DNA of 64,000 bases, taken from the NCBI GenBank assembly GCA_016793465.1, contig JAEUJW010000065.1:17636-81635 (forward strand), read 5' to 3'. Both the position numbers and the translations under genes were made by a program. The notes under the pieces are model-generated. The model had not been told where the DNA came from. It searched no databases and saw only the letters and a list, made by a program, of their open reading frames with translations. Of this stretch, positions 8,230 to 17,100 are shown piece by piece. Positions within the stretch are counted from its first letter, which is position 1. Each line of letters starts with the position of its first letter. The DNA comes from Myxococcales bacterium (lineage in GTDB: Bacteria; Myxococcota; Polyangia; Nannocystales; Nannocystaceae).

Positions 8230-9417
8230 GTGCTCCACGAGCCGGCGCGTCACGCCACGCCACGCCACGACGACTGGGAGCCCGCGCGGGTGGAGGCGTG
8301 GCTGCGGCGCTTCGCGGCCGACGCGCTGGCGGTGCGGGCGCGCGGCGCGTGGCCGGTGCACCCGCGCGACGCGGAGGACGGGGCGCCGCCGACGTTCAAC
8401 TGCCTGTACCTCGGAGCGACGGGGGTGTGGCTGGCGCTCGCGCGGCTGGCGGCGGCGGGGCGCTGCGAACTGCCGGGGCCGCTGCACGAGGGCTTCGCGG
8501 AGGCGCTGGCGGGGATCGACCGCTCGCCCGACGTCGGCGTGCGGGCGCCGTCGTGGTTCCTCGGAGAGAGCGCGCCGCTGGTGGCGTGCTGCCTGACGCG
8601 GCCCGACGCGGCGCTCGCGGATCGGCTGGCGGCGACGATCCGCGGCAACCGCGACAACCCGACCCGCGAGGCGCTGTGGGGCGCGCCGGGCACGATGCTG
8701 GCGGCGCTGTTCATGCACGCGGCGAGCGGCGAGGCGCGCTGGGCCGACCTGTACCGCGACAGCGCGGAGGCGCTGTGGTCGAGCTGGTTCCACGACGAGG
8801 CGCGCGGCGTGTGGCTGTGGGAGCAAGACCTGTACGGCAGCCGGGCGCGCTACGTCGGCGCGGGGCACGGCTGGGCGGGCAACCTGCACGCGCTGTGGCG
8901 AGGATGCGAGCTGCTCGGCGCGCAGCAGCGGGCCGAGCTGCGCGAGCGCACGCTGCAGGGGCTCGAGAGGCTGGCGGTGGTCGAGGGCGACCGCGCCAAC
9001 TGGCCGCCGACGACGGCGCCGGGCGACAAGCGGCTGGTGCAGTGGTGTCACGGGGCGCCGGGCGTGATCACGTCGCTGCGGCACGCCGACGCGCCCGAGC
9101 TGCTGCCGTGGCTGCTCCGCGGCGCGCGGCTGATCGACGAGGCCGGGCCATTAATTAAAGGGGTGGGGCTCTGTCATGGGACGGATGGGAATGGGGCGGC
9201 GTTGCTCGAGCTGCATCGGCGGACCGGGGATGCGGCGTGGCTGGCGCGAGCTCGGGAATTGGCGATGGTGGCGATCGTCCAGTCCGAGGATTTGTACGAG
9301 CAGACCGGCGGGTGGCGCTACAGCCTGTGGACGGGCGACGCGGGGCTCGCGTGTTATTTGCTGGATTGCCTCGAGGGGCGCGGGCGGGGCATGCCGGGGC
9401 TCGATTATTTCGTGTGA
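8230..9417 (+). CDS. LanC-like protein (lanthionine synthetase C family)
   Basis: The protein has 395 residues and the alpha/alpha-barrel LanC-type motifs in order: GAGHGWAGN (~residue 218), the zinc-ligand motif QWCHGAPG (Cys ~273) and GLCHGTDGNG (Cys-His ~315). The zinc ligands of the family (Cys, Cys, His) are therefore all present. LanC enzymes add cysteine thiols to dehydroamino acids in lantibiotics, while stand-alone LanC-like proteins act on other dehydroamino-acid or glutathione adducts. No LanB/LanM dehydratase, precursor peptide or export ABC gene is adjacent, so a lantibiotic role is unlikely. It starts with GTG at 8230, and its stop overlaps the next start (GTGA). An exact TTAATTAA at 9151-9158 encodes Leu-Ile-Lys. 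Confidence 0.87.
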   Translation: MLHEPARHATPRHDDWEPARVEAWLRRFAADALAVRARGAWPVHPRDAEDGAPPTFNCLYLGATGVWLALARLAAAGRCELPGPLHEGFAEALAGIDRSPDVGVRAPSWFLGESAPLVACCLTRPDAALADRLAATIRGNRDNPTREALWGAPGTMLAALFMHAASGEARWADLYRDSAEALWSSWFHDEARGVWLWEQDLYGSRARYVGAGHGWAGNLHALWRGCELLGAQQRAELRERTLQGLERLAVVEGDRANWPPTTAPGDKRLVQWCHGAPGVITSLRHADAPELLPWLLRGARLIDEAGPLIKGVGLCHGTDGNGAALLELHRRTGDAAWLARARELAMVAIVQSEDLYEQTGGWRYSLWTGDAGLACYLLDCLEGRGRGMPGLDYFV

Positions 9418-9755
9418 GACGCCGGGAGCTCGTGGCCCACTCGAGGTGGGCATCGGCCAGCGCGGGCGGCCGCCTCGTGGTATGCGAGGGCGTGCGCTGG
9501 AGCGTGTTCGCGGACCTCGATCGGCGGCTCGACGACGACGAGCGCGGGGACCTGTTCGCGGCGATCGACGTCGAGATCCCGGACAGCGGCTGCGTCGGGC
9601 CCAACCGCGCGGGCGTCGAGGAGGTGTACTTCGTGATCGAGGCCGACTCGGCGGCGGCGGCCCGCGACGTGGCGGCGGAGCACATGGACCGGGTGCTCGC
9701 GGCCAGCGGGGTGCGCGTGGGCTACACGATCACGCTGCAGGCGTCGTCGCGGTGA
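9414..9755 (+). CDS. small hypothetical protein coupled to the LanC-like gene
   Basis: The protein has about 113 residues. The GTG start at 9414 overlaps the stop of the LanC-like gene by four bases, indicating translational coupling. The frame is open further upstream, but that part is an out-of-frame read of LanC. The protein is acidic in the middle (DRRLDDDERGDL) and ends in an alternating beta/alpha pattern (YFVIEADSAAAARDVAAEHM). By eye it suggests a small ferredoxin-like alpha/beta fold. I recognise no family. The coupling suggests it works with the LanC-like enzyme; this is inference. Confidence 0.55.
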   Translation: MRRRELVAHSRWASASAGGRLVVCEGVRWSVFADLDRRLDDDERGDLFAAIDVEIPDSGCVGPNRAGVEEVYFVIEADSAAAARDVAAEHMDRVLAASGVRVGYTITLQASSR

Positions 9756-9799
9756 GCCGGCACGCGGTGGACGATGGCCTCGACGATCCCCTGCCTGGC

Positions 9800-10495
9800 T
9801 CAGGCGGCCCCGGTCTCCTCGACGACGCGGCCGTCGAACAGGTGGATCGTGCGCTGGGCCTGGCGGGCGTAATCGGGGTTGTGGGTGACCATGACGATGG
9901 TGGTGCCGGCGCGGTGGAGGTCGTGCAGGAGGTCCATGACGGCGTCGCCGTTCTTCGAGTCGAGGTTGCCGGTGGGCTCGTCGGCGAGCAGCAGCAGCGG
10001 CTCGCCGGCGACGGCGCGGGCGACGGCGACGCGCTGCTGCTGGCCGCCGGACAGCTGGGCCGGGAGGTGGCGCCCGCGGTGGGCCATGCCGACGCGCTCG
10101 AGCGCGGCGTCGACGCGGCGGCGCCGCTCGGCGGCGGTCATCGAGCGGTAGGTCAGCGGGAGCTCGACGTTCTCGGCGACGGTGAGGTCGCCGATGAGGT
10201 TGAAGCTCTGGAACACGAAGCCGATCCGCTCGTTGCGCACGCGCGCCCGCTCGGTCCCCGAGAGCTGCGAGACGGGCTGCCCGTCGAGCTCGTAGATGCC
10301 GCCGGTCGGGCTGTCGAGGAGGCCGATCAGCGAGAGCAGGGTGGTCTTGCCGGAGCCCGACGGGCCGGCGATGCACACGTACTGCCCGCGGGGGATCTGG
10401 AAGTGCACGTCGGCGACCGCGTGCGTCTCGATCTCGTCGGTGTGGAAGACCTTTTTCAGACCTGCGAGGCGGATGATCGGGTCGCTGGCGGACAT
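9800..10495 (-). CDS. ABC transporter ATP-binding protein, LolD/MacB type
   Basis: The protein has 231 residues. It has Walker A GPSGSGKTTL, the Q-loop region FVFQSFNLIGDLT, the signature LSGGQQQRVAVARA, Walker B LLLADEPTGNLD and the switch His in VMVTHNPD. The sequence style is that of LolD/MacB ATPases, which drive FtsX-fold permeases in lipoprotein release or peptide/macrolide export. No permease gene is next to it: upstream is a 173-base gap and then the BatA-like gene in the same direction. The partner is either elsewhere or the ATPase is orphaned. Confidence 0.85.
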   Translation of the reverse strand: MSASDPIIRLAGLKKVFHTDEIETHAVADVHFQIPRGQYVCIAGPSGSGKTTLLSLIGLLDSPTGGIYELDGQPVSQLSGTERARVRNERIGFVFQSFNLIGDLTVAENVELPLTYRSMTAAERRRRVDAALERVGMAHRGRHLPAQLSGGQQQRVAVARAVAGEPLLLLADEPTGNLDSKNGDAVMDLLHDLHRAGTTIVMVTHNPDYARQAQRTIHLFDGRVVEETGAA

Positions 10496-10668
10496 GCGGG
10501 CGCGAAGGAGAGCAGGAAGCGTGCCGGGAATGGTTTCGCGGGGTTGAAGGCCGAGCGAGGCCGGCGAGTGTTCGGTTGCGCGGGACGGCGGTCCCAGATC
10601 CGGACAGTCAGGCGGTCGAGCTGGTCGCGGCGGTCGGGCAGGCGTGTGACGAGCTCGACGGCTGAAGA

Positions 10669-12759
10669 TCAGCGGCGGTGGGCGCGGGCGCGGAGCACGG
10701 TCTCGGCGAGCAGGAGCAGGACGGCGAGCAGGACGAGGGGGCGCCAGCGCGGGTGCTGGGCGGCGGAGAGCACGAGGTCGCCGTCCTGCACCGGGGGAGT
10801 GATGGTGACGGGGGTGGTGTCGCTCTCCTCGGGGTCTTGCTGGACGCTGAAGGTGAGCTCGTCGGGGCCCTCGCGGGTGACGCGGTAGTGGCCGGGGGTC
10901 AGGGTGTCGGTGAAGACGGCGCGGCCGCGGTCGGGCGGGACGACGACCTCGCGGCCGTCGGGGGTGTGCACGGTGACGGGCCTGTCGCTGGGGATCTCCC
11001 GCGGCTCGCCGGCGAGGATCTGTCCGGCGGCGGCGGCGGCGTGGCTGGTGTCGAGGCGGGTCAGGATGCGGGCGGCGAGCGGGACGAAACCTGGCCGAAG
11101 GGGCAGGTCGGACCAGTCGCGGTCGATCGAGGTCGTCAGCAGTGCGACGCGGCCGCGCTCGTAGGGGCGGGAGATCAGGGCGGGGGCGCCGCTGGTGAAG
11201 CTGAGCGCGACCTCGGCGTCGCGGGTGGCGTCGGGCTCGAGCAGGAAGATGCGGCGCGCGCGGGTGCCGAGCAGGCCGAGGTCGCCTTGCAGGCCGAGCA
11301 GGAACGGGTGGGCGAGGTTCGGCGGGGCGAGGCCGTCGGTGCGGCCCTCGGCGCGGCCGGGGGCGGTGCCGAGGAGGACGGGCTCGCGCAGCAGCAGCGG
11401 GAGCAGCGGGCCGAGGCGCTCGTTGTAGGCGCGTGCCTCGACGCGCTCGCCGACGGTGATCCACAGGCCCATGCCGGCGGCGACGCGGGCGCGGAGGGCG
11501 GGGGCGATGTCCTCGGAGGGGGCGCGCACGTTGGCGAGCACGAGCACGTCGACGCCGGCGAGCCCGTCGCCGCCGGGGCGCAGGCGGGCCTCGAGCTGGT
11601 CGGGGGCGAGGCCGTGCACGCGCAGGCGCAGGTCGTCGGCGCCGGCGGCGAGGGCGGTGGCGAGGAAGTAGACCTCGTCGTGGGCGCGCATCTCGCTGGG
11701 GTCGCCGTTGACGAGCACGACGTCGACGCTGGCCTCGCTGGCGAGCCAGAGGTGGCGCGCCTCGTCGCCGGGCAGCGGGTCGCGCTCGAGGTCGACGATC
11801 TGCACGGTCGCCGCGGAGGCGCCGGCGGAGGTGACGGTGTGGGTGAACTCGTAGGTGGCGGCGGCGTCGGCGGGGACATCGACCTCGGCGCGGGCGACCG
11901 ACTCGCCGGCGATGCGCAGGGCGAGGGCGACGCGGCGCGATGCGACGTCGGCGGCGGACGTCCCGTGGCGGCGGACGGCGCCGGTGATGCGCACGGCGCG
12001 GGGGTCGATCTCGCGGGCGGGCGTCCAGGAGGCTGACTCGAGGGACAGGTGCTCGGGGACAGGCGGCGGCGCTTCGAGGTCGCCGAGCGCGGGGATCGGG
12101 AGCACGGGGATCTGCTCGCTGGTGGCGGGCAGGCTGCCGAGGCCGCGGGCGGTGGGGTCGCCGACGGCGTAGACGACGCGCTTGTCGGGGCCCTCGCCGG
12201 CCTGGCGGAGCAGGGCGACGGCCGGGGGCAGGCCGGCCTCGAGGCGCCAGGCGCCGGCGCGCGGGGGCTCGGCGGACCAGGCGGCGACGGCGGCGCGGAC
12301 GCGGCCGGGGTCGGCGCTGAGCTCGATGCGCGGGCCCGCGGGGTCGCTGGTGACGAGGCCGACGCGGCTGCCGGGCGGGAGGGCGTCGAGGATCGCGGCG
12401 GCGGCGTCGTCGGCGGCGGCCCGCAGGCTGCGGCCGCCTGTCTCGAGGGCCAGGCTGAAGGAGGCGTCGAGGAGGATGACGGCGTCGTGCGGCTCGCCGA
12501 GCACGGCCACGCGGGCGTCGCCGGTGGTGACCGGGCGCGTGAGGGCGGCGACGATCAGCGCGAGCAGGCCGAGGCGCACGATCAACAGCAGGACGTCGCG
12601 CAGGCGGCGGCTGTGGGTCAGGACCTCGTCGCTGGCGCCGAGGAAGCGCAGGCCGGCGAACTGGATCGGCCTCGGGGTGTCGCGGCCGCGCAGGTGGGCG
12701 AGCAGCGGGAGGCCGAGGCCGAGCAGGCCCAGGAGCATGAGCGGGGCGAGCAGGCTCAT
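10669..12759 (-). CDS. BatA/von Willebrand factor A domain membrane protein
   Basis: The protein has 696 residues. The N-terminus (MSLLAPLMLLGLLGLGLPLLAH) is the BatA-type membrane helix, followed by a second helix at ~56-76. A vWA domain with MIDAS motif DASFS begins near residue 98. A long periplasmic part of beta-rich and glutamine-amidotransferase-like character follows, with a C-terminal helix at ~675-690. This is the usual partner of DUF58 and MoxR proteins, and the set probably forms a MoxR-AAA/vWA chaperone-like machine at the envelope; its substrate is unknown. It is downstream of DUF58 on the same strand, separated by the 33-bp minisatellite. Confidence 0.82.
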   Translation of the reverse strand: MSLLAPLMLLGLLGLGLPLLAHLRGRDTPRPIQFAGLRFLGASDEVLTHSRRLRDVLLLIVRLGLLALIVAALTRPVTTGDARVAVLGEPHDAVILLDASFSLALETGGRSLRAAADDAAAAILDALPPGSRVGLVTSDPAGPRIELSADPGRVRAAVAAWSAEPPRAGAWRLEAGLPPAVALLRQAGEGPDKRVVYAVGDPTARGLGSLPATSEQIPVLPIPALGDLEAPPPVPEHLSLESASWTPAREIDPRAVRITGAVRRHGTSAADVASRRVALALRIAGESVARAEVDVPADAAATYEFTHTVTSAGASAATVQIVDLERDPLPGDEARHLWLASEASVDVVLVNGDPSEMRAHDEVYFLATALAAGADDLRLRVHGLAPDQLEARLRPGGDGLAGVDVLVLANVRAPSEDIAPALRARVAAGMGLWITVGERVEARAYNERLGPLLPLLLREPVLLGTAPGRAEGRTDGLAPPNLAHPFLLGLQGDLGLLGTRARRIFLLEPDATRDAEVALSFTSGAPALISRPYERGRVALLTTSIDRDWSDLPLRPGFVPLAARILTRLDTSHAAAAAGQILAGEPREIPSDRPVTVHTPDGREVVVPPDRGRAVFTDTLTPGHYRVTREGPDELTFSVQQDPEESDTTPVTITPPVQDGDLVLSAAQHPRWRPLVLLAVLLLLAETVLRARAHRR

Positions 12760-12790
12760 GCGCGCGGGCTCCGGGGGAAGCGGGCGGGGC

Positions 12791-12955
12791 CTGGCTGGAG
12801 GGGCAGGTGCGGGGCGCGGGGGCCTGGCCGGAGAGACAGGTGCGGGGCGCGGGGGTCTGGCCGGAGCGGCAGGTGCGGGGCGCGGGGGCCTGGCCGGAGG
12901 GGCAGGTGCGGAGCGCGGGAGCCTGGCTTTTGGGACAGGAGCGCGGCGCTGCGGA
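12791..12955. repeat. 33-bp minisatellite, four clear units plus one degenerate
   Basis: Units begin at 12791, 12824, 12857, 12890 and 12923, exactly 33 bases apart (eleven codons). The core is CTGGCCGGAG...GGTGCGGGG. The last unit is diverged. The array lies in the 235-base gap between the DUF58 and BatA-like genes. Because 33 is a multiple of three, it stays open in several frames (11-residue repeats such as PGPRAPHLPLR on the minus strand), but no start or neighbouring domain supports translation. An AT-rich stretch (12966-12990) lies between the array and the DUF58 stop. Confidence 0.9.
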
Positions 12956-12994
12956 GCGCGGCCTTCTTGATATTATTAATTGATAATTTGGGCT

Positions 12995-13999
12995 TCACGG
13001 GGTCACCTCGGCGGCGGGGAGGGGGCGGCCGGAGAGGCGGGCGAGGAGGGAGAGCAGGCTGGCGGGGAGGGGGTCGTCGCTGACGACGCGGTGGAGGTGG
13101 ATCCCGCCGGACTCGCAGGCCTGGTCGAGGCGGGCGAGGTGGGCGTTCAAGTTCGCGAGGTAGGCGTCGCGGAGGCTGTGGCCGTGGCCCTCGAGCGGCT
13201 GGCGGACGGCGCGGGGGTCTTCGAAGCGGCGGAGCTCGCGGTCGGTCCAGGGGAAGGTGAGCTCGTCGCGGTGGAGCACCTGCACGAGCACGACGTCGTG
13301 GCCGCGGCTGCGCAGGGTGGTGAGGGCGCGCATGAGCTCGGCGTCGGCGTCGGGTCGCTCGGGGTCGGGGTCGAGGAGGTCGGAGAAGCCGATGACGAGG
13401 CTGCGGCGCGGCAGCGCGGGGGCGACGCCGGAGATCAGCGCGGGCCACGGGCAGGTGCCGGTCGGCGGGCGCACGAGGGCGTCGGCGAGGGCGGCGAGGC
13501 GGGCGTTGCCGGCCTGCGGGCGCATGCCGCCGAGCTCGAGGCGGCCGGCGCGGCCGCAGGCGAAGCCGACGCGGTCGCCCTGGCGCAGGGCGAGGTGGGC
13601 GAGCGCACCGGCGAGCGCGCCGGCGCAGCGCTGCTTGTTGCTCGCACCTGTCCCGTAGGACATGCCCCCGGAGGCGTCCAGGAGGAGCACCGCGGACAGG
13701 GCGTCCTCGGCGTCGGTCTGGCGCAGGACCAGGCGGTCGCGGCGGGCCACGGCGCGCCAGTCGAGGCGGCGCAGGTCGTCGCCGGGGGTGTAAGGCTGGT
13801 GGCCGCGGAATTGTTCGCCGGCGCCGGCGCGGATCGAGGTGTGGCGGCCGGGCTGGGGGCCGCCGACCGGACGGGCGAGGCGCAGGGTGCGGCCGCGGAG
13901 CATGGCCCGCAGGTCCTCGGGCACGACGACGGCGAGCGCGTGGGTCGGGTCGTCGGGCCCCGCGGGCGGAGGAGAGCGGGGCGCGAGCTCGTCGGGCAC
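12995..13999 (-). CDS. DUF58 domain protein
   Basis: The protein has 334 residues from the GTG at 13999. The DUF58 hallmark is clear: the GEQFRGHQPYTPGDDLRRLD region followed by WRAVARRDRL, then a vWA-like segment beginning VLLLDASGGM. These proteins accompany MoxR ATPases and BatA-type vWA proteins. The frame continues upstream to 14317, but that stretch reads as low-complexity shadow and conflicts with the better-looking small gene at 14010-14315. The stop of that small gene lies ten bases before this start, so the two are probably cotranscribed. Confidence 0.8.
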   Translation of the reverse strand: MPDELAPRSPPPAGPDDPTHALAVVVPEDLRAMLRGRTLRLARPVGGPQPGRHTSIRAGAGEQFRGHQPYTPGDDLRRLDWRAVARRDRLVLRQTDAEDALSAVLLLDASGGMSYGTGASNKQRCAGALAGALAHLALRQGDRVGFACGRAGRLELGGMRPQAGNARLAALADALVRPPTGTCPWPALISGVAPALPRRSLVIGFSDLLDPDPERPDADAELMRALTTLRSRGHDVVLVQVLHRDELTFPWTDRELRRFEDPRAVRQPLEGHGHSLRDAYLANLNAHLARLDQACESGGIHLHRVVSDDPLPASLLSLLARLSGRPLPAAEVTP

Positions 14000-14009
14000 G
14001 CCCGGGAAG

Positions 14010-14315
14010 TTACTGCATCTCGCGGGCGTTGGGCGGCGGCCCGCAGCGGGCGCGGTGGGTGCGGCGTGCGGGTCGGTCAGGTCGTGGTCGTGGTCGCTCG
14101 CCGAGCACGACGAGCGGCGCGCCCCGGCCGCCCTGGGCCAGGTGCTGGCAGCGGCGGAGGTCGGACGAGAGGCGGGTGAGGCCGGCGGGGCCGGCGACGG
14201 CGGCGAGGGCGTGCACGCCGGTGAACCACGGGGACGGCGACCACACGAGCGCTCGACCCGGCCGCCCGCGAGCGACGCGGAGGCGGTCGATGTCGAGGAC
14301 GCGGATCTCGAACAC
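14010..14315 (-). CDS. small hypothetical protein upstream of DUF58
   Basis: The protein has 101 residues from a GTG at 14315. The first ~75 residues look like a folded domain (VFEIRVLDIDRLRVARG, then WSPSPWFTGVHALAAV, then APLVVLGER); the tail is Arg/Pro-rich. I do not recognise the family. Coding support comes from the composition, from the ten-base gap to the DUF58 start on the same strand, and from a TATACG-like -10 box a few bases upstream. It could instead be non-coding, with DUF58 beginning further upstream. Confidence 0.45.
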   Translation of the reverse strand: MFEIRVLDIDRLRVARGRPGRALVWSPSPWFTGVHALAAVAGPAGLTRLSSDLRRCQHLAQGGRGAPLVVLGERPRPRPDRPARRTHRARCGPPPNAREMQ

Positions 14316-14491
14316 ACCGAACGTATATCGCCAAACCGGGGGCCCCGACGAGGCGCGCGCGCGTACGCGGCGCTGCTGCGTGTGTATCGGCGTGCATGAA
14401 CGAGGCCGCGGCGCTGCAGATCCTGCAGAGCTCCCGCGTTTGATGCACTCGCGGGCGCGGCCCAGGGTTAATCGACAGAGGGTGAGGGGTC

Positions 14492-14950
14492 ATGCATCAC
14501 GAGATCTTGCGCGCACTGGTGTCGCTGTATCACGGCGAGTTGGCGGCCGAGCGGTCGTACGGGCGGGCGGCGCAGCGATTCGCGGGGCAGCCCGAGGAGG
14601 CGGTGCTGCAGCGGCTGGAGCTCGCCCACGCGGAGGCGTCGCAGCGGATCGCGGAGGAGATCCGCGCGGCGGGGATGGTCGTGCCGGAGCCGATGGGCGT
14701 ATGGGAGACGTTCGCCGAGACCGCCGAGGCGGCGGCCGGGTTCATCAACGACGACATCGCCTTGCACGTGCTGCAGCGCGGCGAGCAGATCGGCGTGCAC
14801 GCCTACGAGAAGGCGCTGGCCAGCCCGTACGTGACGATCGCGCTCTACCGCCTGCTCACCGATCTGCTGAGCGCGTGCCGCGGTCACCTCCGCGAGCTGC
14901 GCGGGCTGCGGGCCCACGTGCTCGAGGTCCAGGACCGGCCGATGCTGTGA
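14492..14950 (+). CDS. predicted four-helix-bundle (ferritin-like) protein
   Basis: The protein has 152 residues and is almost entirely helical by eye, with heptad-like spacing and regularly placed acidic/His residues (ELAAERSYGRAAQRF, LELAHAEASQRIAEEI, LHVLQRGEQIGVHAYEKAL). The pattern resembles small ferritin-like/DUF2383-type proteins. An iron role is only suggested: I cannot assign a complete ExxH pair set with certainty. The ATG at 14492 has a GAGGGG just upstream. It is followed by the TPMT-like gene on the same strand. The two interrupt an otherwise contiguous MoxR-DUF58-BatA set on the other strand. Confidence 0.65.
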   Translation: MHHEILRALVSLYHGELAAERSYGRAAQRFAGQPEEAVLQRLELAHAEASQRIAEEIRAAGMVVPEPMGVWETFAETAEAAAGFINDDIALHVLQRGEQIGVHAYEKALASPYVTIALYRLLTDLLSACRGHLRELRGLRAHVLEVQDRPML

Positions 14951-14990
14951 GTTGCGCGGGGGCCCGGCGCGGGGCATCGTCGCCCCGGCG

Positions 14991-15929
14991 ATGGACCTGC
15001 GGAGTTTTAAAGTTCACGGCGGCGATCGACACGTGCGCGCGGTGCTCGGCGATCACCGCGGAGAGCAGGCGCGTGACCTCGAGGGCGCGGCGTTCGAGCG
15101 CGTGTGGGCGGCGGCGGCGGCGTTGCTGGCGCGGCTCGCCGACGAGGCCGGTGCGGCGGTGCGGGCGCTGTCGGTCGACGGCGTGGGTCGGGCGCTGCGG
15201 CTGACGACCGACACGGCGCCGCCGCGGCCGCTGGTGCTGACGGGGCCGCAGTTCGAGGCGGTGGCGCGGGACATCGCGCCGCTGGCCCGGGCGATCCTCG
15301 CGGAGGTGCGCGCGCGCAGCGACGACCTCGCGGGCGCGACGCCGTCGCAGGCGGCGTTCTGGGAGCACCTCTACCGCGACGACGACGCGGGCTGGGAGAT
15401 CGGCCGCGCGGCGCCGCCGCTGGCCGCCTATTTTAATAGGCGTGAAAATTCGCCGGCGGGGCTGCGGACGCTGGTGATCGGCTGCGGGCGCGGGCACGAG
15501 GCGCGGCTGCTGGCGGGGCTCGGGGCGCGGGTCACGGCCATCGATCTGGCGACCCGGGCGATCGCCGCGGCGCAGGCGGCCACGCCGGCGGAGATGGACA
15601 TCGACTTTCGTGTGCACGACCTGTTCGCGCCGCTGGGCCAGCGGTTCGACCTGGTGGTCGAGCACACCTGCTTCTGCGCGATCGAGCCGACGCGGCGCGA
15701 CGAGTACGTCCAGCGGGTCGCGGACCTGCTGGTCGCGGGCGGGGCGCTGGTCGGGCTGTTTTATGACCACGGGCGCGCGGGCGGACCGCCGCACGCGACC
15801 AGCGCCGCGGAGCTGCGCGGACGCTTCGAGGGCTCGTTCGTGATCGAGGCGCTGGCGCCGGCGGAGGGTTCGGTGCTGGCGCGCGAGGGGCAGGAGCTGC
15901 TCGGGCGCTTCGTGCGGCGCCCGGCTTGA
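14991..15929 (+). CDS. TPMT-like SAM-dependent methyltransferase
   Basis: The protein has 312 residues. The C-terminal ~190 match the thiopurine methyltransferase family: a WEHLYRDDDAGWEIGRAAPP entry segment, the SAM-binding loop LVIGCGRGHEARLLAGLGA, and the VEHTCFCAI strand. The N-terminal ~110 residues are an extension I do not recognise. Family members methylate sulfur, selenium or halide substrates. The ATG at 14991 was chosen; a TTG at 14952 is an alternative. It is convergent with moxR, with nine bases between stop codons. Two AT-rich codon clusters (around 15003 and 15429) are present. Confidence 0.78.
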   Translation: MDLRSFKVHGGDRHVRAVLGDHRGEQARDLEGAAFERVWAAAAALLARLADEAGAAVRALSVDGVGRALRLTTDTAPPRPLVLTGPQFEAVARDIAPLARAILAEVRARSDDLAGATPSQAAFWEHLYRDDDAGWEIGRAAPPLAAYFNRRENSPAGLRTLVIGCGRGHEARLLAGLGARVTAIDLATRAIAAAQAATPAEMDIDFRVHDLFAPLGQRFDLVVEHTCFCAIEPTRRDEYVQRVADLLVAGGALVGLFYDHGRAGGPPHATSAAELRGRFEGSFVIEALAPAEGSVLAREGQELLGRFVRRPA

Positions 15930-15938
15930 AGCGGGCGC

Positions 15939-16958
<1,020 letters not shown>

Positions 16959-17021
16959 GGGGGCGCGGAGTATACCAACCAAGGTCGGCCCGGGGGGTCC
17001 GTGGCGCCGCCAGGACGGCGT

Positions 17022-17052
17022 TTGTCAGGGAGCGGTGATCTTCTGGTAGAAC
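17022..17052 (+). promoter_or_regulatory. candidate housekeeping promoter for the rhodanese-E1 gene
   Basis: TTGTCA (17022-17027) and TAGAAC (17047-17052) are spaced 19 bases apart, about 49 bases before the ATG at 17101. The spacing is slightly long for a sigma-70-type promoter, but both boxes stand out in GC-rich surroundings. Confidence 0.4.
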
Positions 17053-17100
17053 GTGCCCCCGACGCGCGGGCGGGCCCGCCGCCGAGGAGAGGAGCCCAGC

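Noticed and set aside
8230..9417. Lantibiotic biosynthesis cluster
   Set aside because: LanC alone is present; no LanB/LanM, precursor peptide, protease or ABC exporter is nearby.
12756..12990. Extra coding region across the 33-bp repeats
   Set aside because: No start, domain or operon logic supports it; openness follows from a period divisible by three.
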